From NCBI RefSeq assembly GCF_004194535.1, contig NZ_CP025781.1, positions 2,170,001 through 2,234,000 of the forward strand: a stretch of DNA of 64,000 nt. The letters are read 5' to 3'. The notes beneath the pieces are model-generated. The model ran no database searches and was not told where the DNA came from. It saw nothing but the letters and a program-made list of their open reading frames with translations. The DNA is from Iodobacter fluviatilis (lineage in GTDB: Bacteria; Pseudomonadota; Gammaproteobacteria; Burkholderiales; Chitinibacteraceae). Shown piece by piece: positions 48,252 through 56,287 of the stretch (its first letter is position 1; each line of letters opens with the position of its first letter). A program made the position numbers and the translations under genes.

Positions 48252-49339
48252 TGAAGATCTTAGTCGTCGGAGCAGGGCCTGCGGGCCTGATGTTTGCCAG
48301 TCAGTTAAAGAAAATTAAACAAAATTGGGATATCGCCATTGTAGAAAAAAATACAATGGATGAGGTTATCGGCTGGGGTGTGGTTTTACCTGGCAGGGCC
48401 CCCCAGCACCCTGCTAATCCATTAAGTTATTTAGCTAATGATCAAGAAGTTGATGCGCAATATATGAATGAATTTTGTTTTGTTCATCAAGGCGAATACG
48501 CAAAGGCAAGTACGGGTATTACTTTGTGCGGCATAGAAAGACGATCTTTAGTCGGCGCTTTAAGAGCGCTTTGCAGTGATTTACTGATTCCAATTAGCTA
48601 TTCTTCGCCATTATTTGATGGAGAAGGCTTGGATACGGATGCCTACGATTTAATTGTTATTGCGAATGGAATTAATAATATATCCAATTATTTTAATGAA
48701 GCTTTAGCACCTGATGTTGAGTTCGGTAAGAATCGCTATATGTGGTATGGCACGCCAAAGATATTTGATTCGATGAACCTAATTTTTAAACAAACGGCTC
48801 ATGGTGTATTTATTGCACATGCATATAAGTATTCCCGCTCGATGAGCACTTTTGTGGTTGAGTGCAGTGAGGAAACGTATCATGCTGCCGGTATTGAGTC
48901 TTTATCGGCCGCAGAAGCAAAAGTATTTATTGCCAATATCTTTAATATTGAGCTTGATCGGCAGCCGGTTGAAGCTCAGCCCGGTTTGCAATGGCGAAAT
49001 TTTGTAACGCTGAGCCATGCCAAAGCGTATGAAGGCAATTTAGTGCTGATTGGTGATGCCTTGCAAACAGGCCATTTTTCTATTGGTCATGGCACGACTA
49101 TGGCGGTGGTTGCTGCGCAAATGCTGGTAAAGGCACTTTATGAGCATGCAGAATTAAATAGCGCTTTAGAGGATTTTAATGAAAAGGTTATGCCGCTTAT
49201 GCAATTATTTAGCGGGCATGCCCATATCAGCCGTACTTGGTTTGAAACTGCGGCAGAAAGAATGGATTTAAGCGTTGGCGAATTGGCAAAGAGTTTTGCT
49301 GAGCGTCGCGAGCAGCTCCCCCTTTGCCTGCCGCCTTAG
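48251..49339 (+). CDS. vioD: violacein biosynthesis VioD, tryptophan-side hydroxylase
   Basis: 362 residues. FAD site I-L-V-V-G-A-G-P-A-G-L-M-F-A-S and the later G-D segment L-V-L-I-G-D-A-L-Q-T-G-H-F-S-I-G-H-G are present. VioD hydroxylates C5 of the indole in protodeoxyviolaceinic acid to give the 5-hydroxyindole of violacein. The ATG at 48251 overlaps the vioC stop (TAATG) with GGGAG upstream. The longer upstream frame only overlaps vioC and is not needed. Confidence 0.95.
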   Translation: MKILVVGAGPAGLMFASQLKKIKQNWDIAIVEKNTMDEVIGWGVVLPGRAPQHPANPLSYLANDQEVDAQYMNEFCFVHQGEYAKASTGITLCGIERRSLVGALRALCSDLLIPISYSSPLFDGEGLDTDAYDLIVIANGINNISNYFNEALAPDVEFGKNRYMWYGTPKIFDSMNLIFKQTAHGVFIAHAYKYSRSMSTFVVECSEETYHAAGIESLSAAEAKVFIANIFNIELDRQPVEAQPGLQWRNFVTLSHAKAYEGNLVLIGDALQTGHFSIGHGTTMAVVAAQMLVKALYEHAELNSALEDFNEKVMPLMQLFSGHAHISRTWFETAAERMDLSVGELAKSFAERREQLPLCLPP

Positions 49340-49381
49340 CGCAGGCACTCGGCATGGCCTTATTGCGTAAGGAATATTAAG

Positions 49382-49963
49382 ATGATTTCAGAGCAAATTC
49401 TACCGCCACGCTTACCTGAGCAATGGAGCAGTAGCTATATTTCTTACTGGCAGCCTATGCAAAAAGATGACCAGATTACCTCGGGTATTTGTTGGTTTGA
49501 TTATGAGCAAAATCGTTGCCGGATTGATGGTTTATTTAACCCATGGTCAGAGGAAAAAACGGGCCATCGCCTCTGGATGTCAGAAATTGTGACGGCCAGT
49601 GAGGGTAAAACGAAGAAATCAAAAATTGCTTACTATCGTGAACCGGCACAGGGTGAGACAGAGTATGCAGCAGTCGTTCTTGATGATGATTTAGAAACTT
49701 GCCACGAAGTCTTATTAAGGCAGGATGTTTTATTGCAATACCAAGCCAGCTATGCAGGAAGTCAGACTTTGTTGGGCAGGGAAACAGAAGCTTGGACTTT
49801 TACTAAGCCAGGTAAAGGTCCCTCAACGTATTACTTTGTAAAAGGCACTAATCAATTGATTAGAATGGTGACGGGAGATCCTGAGGTGCATGCTTCTATT
49901 CGTGATTTTCCTAATTTTACAACGCATGCTATTGCTGATGAGGTGTTTTTAAACGGCGCTTAA
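49382..49963 (+). CDS. vioE: violacein biosynthesis VioE
   Basis: 193 residues with no cofactor motif, as in known VioE. Starts L-P-P-R-L-P-E-Q-W-S-S-S-Y-I-S-Y-W-Q-P-M-Q and has R-C-R-I-D-G-L-F-N-P-W-S. VioE moves an indole ring (1,2-shift) in the VioB product to give prodeoxyviolacein-type intermediates. AAGGA precedes the ATG, 42 bases after vioD. It is the last gene of the operon; a strong hairpin follows. Confidence 0.96.
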   Translation: MISEQILPPRLPEQWSSSYISYWQPMQKDDQITSGICWFDYEQNRCRIDGLFNPWSEEKTGHRLWMSEIVTASEGKTKKSKIAYYREPAQGETEYAAVVLDDDLETCHEVLLRQDVLLQYQASYAGSQTLLGRETEAWTFTKPGKGPSTYYFVKGTNQLIRMVTGDPEVHASIRDFPNFTTHAIADEVFLNGA

Positions 49964-49980
49964 TTGGCATTGCATCAATT

Positions 49981-50013
49981 AAAAAGGCAGGGCAATCATT
50001 GCCCTGCCTTTTT
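49981..50013. terminator. terminator after vioE, shared with the convergent MATE gene
   Basis: AAAAAGGCAGGGCAA - TCA - TTGCCCTGCCTTTTT: a perfect 15-bp stem with T-runs on both strands. It ends the violacein operon and can end the leftward MATE gene. Confidence 0.92.
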
Positions 50014-50087
50014 AATTTAATTTCTTTAGCGGGCATCTCGTATTGATGTGGGATGCCCGATAGGGCAATAGCGTTGATTACAATAAA

Positions 50088-51488
50088 TTAGTGCGCTCTC
50101 GTTTTTATTACTTTTGTGAGTTTCATTAAGTAACGGCTTGAAAATGTGAGGGCTATTGTTCCGCCAATCAAATCAGCAATTGGGAAAGATAACCAGATTC
50201 CTGTGCTGTGAAAGTAAAGGGGAAGGATAAAAATAAGGGGAATAAGTAGAATATAGGTTCTAGCTGCATCAAGCAGCATGGCAGGTAGTGCTTTGCCCAT
50301 GCCTTGAAATAAACCACTAGACATCATGCATACCCCTGAAGCTAGAAAACCAAGAAAGCAAATCGCTGCAATCTTTTTTCCTTCAGAAATAATTTCTGGG
50401 CTTTGTGTGAAAAGTAGTAATAGCCATTCGGGATTAAAGCAAAGCAGCGCCGTAACGATTACGCCCCATATGCTGCTACAAATAAGGGCAGAAATATAAG
50501 CCTGTTGTACTCGCTTAAATTGCTGTGCACCATAATTAAATGCAGATAATGTTTGTAGTGCAATCATCATGCCAATAATGGGTAAAAATAAAAACATATA
50601 ACAACGCATTAAAATACCATGTGCGCTAATCAGGGTGCTCGATTGCTCTGGGATCACCACAGATATGGAGTAAACCGATACTGCCATGATAATTGAAAAG
50701 CCACCATGAGAAAGTAAAACAGGCATGCCAAAGCTGATGATATCTAAATAAACTTTTAATTTAGAAAAAAAATATTGTGGCTTAAATTTTGCTGCGTTTT
50801 CACCTTTATTTTGCAGTTGTAATGCCATCACTAAAGCTATACTCATGGCGCAGGCCGTGGCCCAAGCTGCGCCTGCAACGCCCCACTTAAAAACGAAAAT
50901 AAAAAGGGCATCAAAAATAATATTTAGAATTGATCCCGTGGCTAATACTTGCATCATTGCTTTTGGATTACCTGATGCACGAAAGCTTTCGGTGATTTGA
51001 TTACTAATAAACCCAACGATAGAGAATATAAGTACCGGTACAAGATAACTATCGGCCTCTTGAATAAATTCATGGGGCACAGCCAATAATGCATAAATGG
51101 TGGGCCTAAAGATCATCAGTAAGGCAGAAATAATAATTGCGCTAGCAATGGCAAGTAAGAATGATGCAGAAAAAACGCGGGAGGCTTCTTCGTACTGTTT
51201 CGCCCCTAAATGCCTTGAGATAATTGAGGCCATGCCACTTCCTTGCATGGTACTAATTGCAAGTAAAAACATTTGTATAGGAAAAACAGCAGATACCGCA
51301 CCCATTGCATGATGGCCAATGCCGCGGGATATAAATAGGCCATTTACAACAATATACATGCCATTAATGACCAAACCCACAATAGTTGGCAGTGCCATAT
51401 ATAGAAATTGTTGAAAAATGGGTGATTTTAGAAGAGGAGATTCACTATTTATATGGTTATCATCTATATACGCCAATTTCATTGACAT
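50088..51488 (-). CDS. MATE family efflux transporter
   Basis: 466 residues with about 12 membrane segments, of the NorM/DinF multidrug and toxin extrusion type. A typical piece is M-Y-I-V-V-N-G-L-F-I-S-R-G-I-G, and G-S-G-M-A-S-I-I-S-R-H-L-G-A follows. It exports organic cations or natural products with Na+ or H+. The ATG at 51488 has AAAGG 8 bases upstream. It is convergent with vioE, so it is not in the same transcript. A role in violacein export is possible but unsupported by the sequence. Confidence 0.92.
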   Translation of the reverse strand: MSMKLAYIDDNHINSESPLLKSPIFQQFLYMALPTIVGLVINGMYIVVNGLFISRGIGHHAMGAVSAVFPIQMFLLAISTMQGSGMASIISRHLGAKQYEEASRVFSASFLLAIASAIIISALLMIFRPTIYALLAVPHEFIQEADSYLVPVLIFSIVGFISNQITESFRASGNPKAMMQVLATGSILNIIFDALFIFVFKWGVAGAAWATACAMSIALVMALQLQNKGENAAKFKPQYFFSKLKVYLDIISFGMPVLLSHGGFSIIMAVSVYSISVVIPEQSSTLISAHGILMRCYMFLFLPIIGMMIALQTLSAFNYGAQQFKRVQQAYISALICSSIWGVIVTALLCFNPEWLLLLFTQSPEIISEGKKIAAICFLGFLASGVCMMSSGLFQGMGKALPAMLLDAARTYILLIPLIFILPLYFHSTGIWLSFPIADLIGGTIALTFSSRYLMKLTKVIKTRAH

Positions 51489-52361
51489 GGTGGACCTTTG
51501 TTGAGTTTGTTTTAATGTTTGAGCATAAGGCATGCTTGGTGGTTATCGATTATAAAATGCCGCACAGACTATGGATGTGCCTTATTAAGATACAAATAAA
51601 GATAGTAAAATATTAGGATGTAATTGTCCTTGTTTTTAATTAAAGCGTTGTAAAAAGTGAATTGTTTTTATGTGTAGCGATAATTATGGATAGTAAGTTT
51701 ATTATTCTTTTTTAATTCTTGATGTTATCGTGGCTTGGCTTTGTTGCACAAATCAATTTAAGAACGAAGCACTCCAAACCCCATACGGATTTTCGCCACC
51801 CGTACCGTTACTGGTATGCCTAGTTGCGTGCAGCGATTTAAGATCGCAACGCGTACTCGCAACTCTGCCCCCTGCCGATCAAAATCCCTAGCTATTACCC
51901 GTTAACCCAACAATTTGAAACAGCGCATCTTGGTTTCAATCAAGAGTAGCTGATGATAGTCACTCCAGTTTTTCCACTCGCTTTCGCCCTGCATCTTGAT
52001 CCCCGTACTTTCGAGCAATCATTGCAGACCACCCATACTTTTTTCGGTTCAGGCATGCCTCATGCGTTCATGATGCCAGCAGTAGGGCTTAGGCGATTTG
52101 TGCAACAAAGTTGGTTTGAACTTAAAAGTGGTGAATGAATTGCTATGAAAGCATTTTCTTGTAATTTGCTTTCTTTTTTTGTGGGTTTTTATTGGGTGTG
52201 ACGAGCCGGTTTTTTACTGAAGTGGTGATCGTTTCTTACTAGTTGGGGCGGGGGTGAATGAATTTCAAAAGAAGTAATTTCTTACAAAAGAAAGATATAA
52301 ATTGCGCTATATATCCTATGATTTATCATGCTCTGATTAATTGCCATGGGTAGTATGAAGT
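51489..52361. other. gap with an IS remnant between the MATE gene and DUF6394 gene
   Basis: No intact gene. AT-rich flanks surround the IS5-type remnant described separately. The right part probably holds the promoter of the DUF6394/potassium-channel pair. Confidence 0.6.
51737..52112. mobile_element. IS5-type insertion sequence remnant
   Basis: Ends are inverted repeats: GGCTTTGTTGCACAAATC at 51737 and its near complement GATTTGTGCAACAAAGTT at 52095-52112 (16 of 18 match). GGCTTTGTTGCA...AAT is the usual tip of many IS5-group elements. The inside is about 340 bases with no transposase frame, so this is an internally deleted or non-autonomous copy. It lies 1.8 kb downstream of the violacein operon. 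Confidence 0.7.
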
Positions 52362-52745
52362 ATGAATATTGAGAAAGTAGTATTTGGGTTTTTTATCTTA
52401 TTGGCATTTACTCTTAATTTTGGCTTTGTGCTGGGGCCAATGGATGTTGCTCACCAGCATGATGTCTTTGAATTATTTCTGGCCATTGTGGTTAGCCTTA
52501 TTGCCACCGTGATTAAATTTGGCGATCGTACTCAAGTAGGGGCTTTGCATTTGGCAACCAGCTTAGTGGCCGATTTGCAATTAATTGCTGCAGCTTTAGT
52601 TTGGGGGCACGCTATGTATGTTACTCAAGTTGGGATGACACCAGAAGTGACCTCCATGGTCGTGTCATTTTCTGCCGGAGCGCTCGCTGCCAATGTAGTT
52701 TCGGTGGTCTTGCTGATCGGTGAAACTTTGCAGCACCGGCGTTAG
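52362..52745 (+). CDS. DUF6394 small membrane protein
   Basis: 127 residues with three or four hydrophobic segments and D-V-A-H-Q-H-D-V-F-E-L-F in the first loop. I recognise it as a DUF6394-type protein. It ends 10 bases before the potassium-channel start and is probably co-transcribed with it, possibly as an accessory subunit. The exact role is unknown. Confidence 0.75.
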   Translation: MNIEKVVFGFFILLAFTLNFGFVLGPMDVAHQHDVFELFLAIVVSLIATVIKFGDRTQVGALHLATSLVADLQLIAAALVWGHAMYVTQVGMTPEVTSMVVSFSAGALAANVVSVVLLIGETLQHRR

Positions 52746-52755
52746 GTTATTAGTG

Positions 52756-54456
52756 ATGCCTAATATATTCTTTATGGTGATGCGGCGCATGCGTGCGCCG
52801 ATTATTACGCTGATTCTTATATATGCCATTTCGGTTTTAGGCTTGGTGCTGATTCAAGGTTTAGATGATCAGGGCCGTCCTTATCAAATGGATTTTTTCC
52901 ATGCTTTTTATTTTATTAGCTATACCGCAACCTCAATTGGCTTTGGGGAAACACCCTATCCATTTTCTTATTCGCAGCGTTTATGGGTTTTATGCTGTAT
53001 TTATTTATCAGTGACCGGTTGGGCTTATAATTTAGGGTCTATTTTTACGCTCTTTAATGATCAAGCATTAAAGCGGGCAATTCAACACGCTAGATTTAAA
53101 AATAAAGTACAGCGTTTACGTGAGCCATTTTATTTGATATGTGGCTATGGGCAAACAGGGCGCTTGTTGTGTAAAGTACTAGATGATTTAAATATTCGCT
53201 TTGTTGTGGTCGAACAAAAAGAAGAGCGGGTTAATGATTTAGCCTTGGCAGATTTTCATTCAGATCCTATTTATTACGCAGGAAATGCCTCTAATCCTGA
53301 GTTACTAAAAATAGCCGGTATTCAGCACGCAATGTGCCGAGGGGTGCTGGCGATTACTGGAGATGAGAATGTTAATTTGGCCATTGCAATGGCGGCCTTT
53401 GTTTTACAGCCCAAATTAGTCTCTGTGTGTCGCTGTAAAAACAAGTCGGTTGCAGAGAATATGCAATCGTTTGGCGCAAACAAAGTAATTAATATGTTTA
53501 ATGCGGTAGGTAAGCAGTTTCAAATGCTTTTGCATGCACCGCATACCTATCGCTTATGGAATGTACTTTCAGATTTTCCTGGGCAGCCCATTACTGGATT
53601 ACTGCGCCCTCCTAGCGGGCATTGGGTGATAGTCGGTTATGGCCGCTTTGGAATGTCTATGCGTGCGGCTTTGCTGCAAGAGGGTGCAAGCGTAACTGTA
53701 ATCGATCCTGACCCGCAGCCTGATTTATTGCCTAAAGAGTTTGTGCAAGCCCTAGGTGTGAATGCCACCGCTTTAATTGCCGCAGGTATTGAACGCGCTT
53801 CGGGTTTATTGGTTTGTCATGATCACGATATTAATAATTTATCGGCACTCGCTACAGCTAAATTGATTAACCCTAAGCTATTTGTGGTGGCAAGGCAAAA
53901 TCTGCGCGATAACCATTTATTGTTTGAAGCGTTTAAGCCTGATATTACATCCATTCGCAGCGAAATTGTGGCGCATGAATGTTTACGCTCGATTGAAACG
54001 CCATTATTAGCGCAATTCTTAGACTTAATAAAAGATGAAGATGAAGCTTGGGCCAAGGCTTTGATTGATCAATTGGCTAATTTATGTGATGGTAAAGTAC
54101 CAGAGATTTGGAGCATTACCTTAAACGCTAAAAACACCGCGGCGGTGTATGCATTTTTAGCCAATCCGTTGCCGTGTTTACGCTTAGGACATTGGATTAA
54201 CGATCCTTTTGGTAAGGGGAAATTAAAATGCCAAGCGCTATTGCGTTTGCAAGATGAAGAAGCGCAGCTTTGGCCTGCCTTAGATACCCCGCTACGCTTT
54301 GGCGACCAATTACTCTTTGCTGGGAACCATGATGCTTATCTTGCGCATATAGCCATGCAGGAGGCGACCCATTTATTAGATTTTTCTCGCACAGGGATAA
54401 TAGAGCCGCAAAGCTGGGTATTTAGAAAGTGGGCAGAGCGCAGGCAGAATAATTAA
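52756..54456 (+). CDS. potassium channel protein with two RCK (TrkA-N) domains
   Basis: 566 residues. Two membrane helices flank a pore loop with selectivity filter T-S-I-G-F-G-E (in F-I-S-Y-T-A-T-S-I-G-F-G-E). The first nucleotide-binding RCK domain has L-I-C-G-Y-G-Q-T-G-R-L-L; the second has W-V-I-V-G-Y-G-R-F-G-M-S-M. Such channels gate K+ flow by cytoplasmic ligand binding. The filter reads G-F-G where most K+ channels have G-Y-G. The ATG at 52756 follows the DUF6394 stop by 10 bases; an ATG at 52774 is an alternative. Confidence 0.92.
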   Translation: MPNIFFMVMRRMRAPIITLILIYAISVLGLVLIQGLDDQGRPYQMDFFHAFYFISYTATSIGFGETPYPFSYSQRLWVLCCIYLSVTGWAYNLGSIFTLFNDQALKRAIQHARFKNKVQRLREPFYLICGYGQTGRLLCKVLDDLNIRFVVVEQKEERVNDLALADFHSDPIYYAGNASNPELLKIAGIQHAMCRGVLAITGDENVNLAIAMAAFVLQPKLVSVCRCKNKSVAENMQSFGANKVINMFNAVGKQFQMLLHAPHTYRLWNVLSDFPGQPITGLLRPPSGHWVIVGYGRFGMSMRAALLQEGASVTVIDPDPQPDLLPKEFVQALGVNATALIAAGIERASGLLVCHDHDINNLSALATAKLINPKLFVVARQNLRDNHLLFEAFKPDITSIRSEIVAHECLRSIETPLLAQFLDLIKDEDEAWAKALIDQLANLCDGKVPEIWSITLNAKNTAAVYAFLANPLPCLRLGHWINDPFGKGKLKCQALLRLQDEEAQLWPALDTPLRFGDQLLFAGNHDAYLAHIAMQEATHLLDFSRTGIIEPQSWVFRKWAERRQNN

Positions 54457-54577
54457 GTGATGATGGGTTACGCCAAGCATAAGCCGCTTGTCTAACCCGC
54501 TCTACAAACAATTAGGCTTAAATAGAGCATGTAGCTGGGGGTTGGGTGTAATAAAGTAGAACAATCTGATGAGATAT

Positions 54578-55339
54578 CTATTCAGTATTGCGTCTAAATA
54601 CCCAGCTCATTCCGTTCGATACGCTTGGGGTAAATTGATAGCCTTCACTATTAAACGCTTTTAAATCTTCGGCTTGATTAATGTTGTGGCTGGCGGCCCA
54701 GCGTACCATTAGACCTCGGGCGCGTTTGGCGTAGAAGCTGATTATTTTGTATTTGCCATTTTTATAATCTTCAAATACTGGTGTAATAAGCGGGCTATTT
54801 AATAGTTTGGGCTTGACCGATTTAAAGTATTCGGTAGAGGCTAGATTAACTACTGTTTTAGGCTGTAGTTGGTTGATTGCTGTAGTAATGGTTTCTCCCC
54901 AAAAGGCGTAGAGATGATTACCCGCAGGATTGACTAGAGACGTGCCCATTTCTAAGCGATAGGGCTGAATTAAATCTAAAGGGCGTAGCAGGCCGTATAG
55001 GCCGGATAAAATGCGCAGATGGTTGGATAGATAATCCAGTTGAATTTGATTCATTTCCCCCGCATTGAGCCCCTCATAAACATCACCCATAAAAGCCAGT
55101 ACGGCTTGCTTGGCGTTGCTTGGCGTAAAGTCTGGATGCCAGGCTTGATAACGCCCAACATTAAGCGCCGCCAGTGGATCAGATAGCTTCATAAGGCTGG
55201 CAATTTGAGCCGGTGATTGCTGCTTAAGCAGCTTAATGAGCTGAGCGGAGTGAGCCAAAAAATCAGGCAGGCTGAAGTCGGGGGTGACGGGGGGAGTCGT
55301 GTAATCCAGCGTTTTGGCTGGAGAGAGCAACATAAGCAT
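54578..55339 (-). CDS. yaaA: peroxide stress protein YaaA (DUF328)
   Basis: 253 residues starting M-L-M-L-L-S-P-A-K-T-L-D-Y, the YaaA signature. Also F-M-G-D-V-Y-E-G-L, I-L-S-G-L-Y-G-L-L-R-P-L-D and Y-R-L-E-M-G-T. In E. coli YaaA limits the damage from hydrogen peroxide by lowering free iron. No ribosome-binding site is obvious, but the start fits homologues. It is convergent with the potassium-channel gene and follows the response regulator in the same direction. Confidence 0.95.
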   Translation of the reverse strand: MLMLLSPAKTLDYTTPPVTPDFSLPDFLAHSAQLIKLLKQQSPAQIASLMKLSDPLAALNVGRYQAWHPDFTPSNAKQAVLAFMGDVYEGLNAGEMNQIQLDYLSNHLRILSGLYGLLRPLDLIQPYRLEMGTSLVNPAGNHLYAFWGETITTAINQLQPKTVVNLASTEYFKSVKPKLLNSPLITPVFEDYKNGKYKIISFYAKRARGLMVRWAASHNINQAEDLKAFNSEGYQFTPSVSNGMSWVFRRNTE

Positions 55340-55400
55340 GGCGGACTTTTATGGCTGGATGAGCGTTGAAAAACTAAAAGCGGCAAGAAATCTGTGGCCT

Positions 55401-55432
55401 GTAGGCTGGGCACAAAAATGTGCCCAGCCTAC
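55401..55432. repeat. perfect palindrome GTAGGCTGGGCACA ... TGTGCCCAGCCTAC
   Basis: Perfect 14-bp arms around AAAA. It lies between yaaA and the response regulator, both leftward. It may act as a terminator-like hairpin, although no T-run follows on the leftward strand. It shares GTGGGCA/TGCCCA with palindromes near 23829 and 28238. Confidence 0.65.
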
Positions 55433-55557
55433 ATGAATACCTTGGGGCGGAATGAAAGTTAAAAATCGCTTATGGTGCTCGTGCCATGTTGCAATTTTCT
55501 CCTTGTTCAGCCTCAAAACTGGGCCAAGCGCAGCCGTGAATGAAACGTCAATAGAGC

Positions 55558-56172
55558 CTAAGGCTCAACCCCTGAGCCGCGCAGTAGGGCCGCGAGTTCC
55601 ATGGCGGTTTTGACCTGCATCTTTTCTAAAATCCGTGCACGGTGAACTTCTACGGTTTTCATGGAGATGGATAAATCATCGGCAATTTGTTTATTTAAAC
55701 GGCCTGTAAGAATTAGCTTCATCACTTCACGCTCGCGCGGGGTGAGTGTGCCAAGGCGTTTGGTGATTTGCATTTTGATTTGCCATACACCGCGCTTGGT
55801 GGCGTCGTTGGCAAGGCAGCGCTCAACCAGATCAACAATATCGTTATCGTTAAATGGCTTTTCAACGAAATCGGTTGCGCCTTGTTTTAATGCGCCAACG
55901 GCCATTGGCACATCGCCGTGGCCAGTTAAAAACACCACGGGTGGGCAATATGGGTGTTCTTTGATCCGATCAAACAGCTCTAAGCCGCCCATGCCGGGCA
56001 TGCGTACATCAAGTAGCAGGCAGCCGTAACGCTCGGGTGAGTAATCTGCAAGCAGCGCTTCGGCACTGGCGTAGCTATCGGCACGGTGATTACGGGTGGA
56101 AAATAGCCAGACGAGGGCATCACGAATAGCGTCATCGTCATCAACAATTGCAATGCGGCGATCAAGGTTCAT
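55558..56172 (-). CDS. FixJ-type response regulator (receiver plus LuxR HTH)
   Basis: 204 residues. The receiver domain has D-D-D, the phospho-accepting Asp in L-L-L-D-V-R-M-P-G-M-G-G, and F-L-T-G-H-G-D-V-P-M-A, then K in V-E-K-P-F. The C-terminal HTH reads L-T-P-R-E-R-E-V-M-K-L-I-L-x-G, then K-T-V-E-V-H-R-A-R-I. It is paired with the sensor kinase encoded 115 bases upstream. The GAGG site upstream supports the start. Targets are unknown. Confidence 0.94.
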   Translation of the reverse strand: MNLDRRIAIVDDDDAIRDALVWLFSTRNHRADSYASAEALLADYSPERYGCLLLDVRMPGMGGLELFDRIKEHPYCPPVVFLTGHGDVPMAVGALKQGATDFVEKPFNDNDIVDLVERCLANDATKRGVWQIKMQITKRLGTLTPREREVMKLILTGRLNKQIADDLSISMKTVEVHRARILEKMQVKTAMELAALLRGSGVEP

Positions 56173-56287
56173 TAGCGTGGGTTTCCTCTGAGGGGGCAGT
56201 AAAATCTACCGTCAGTTTGAATATTGGGTGGAAAAAAGCGCTGCATCTCGCATACGCCATTGTCAACATTGATTGCGAGAGCGTGCG

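Noticed and set aside
51953-52138. 61-codon frame inside the IS remnant as a transposase fragment
   Set aside because: Cannot be matched to an IS5 transposase motif, and it runs through the right inverted repeat.
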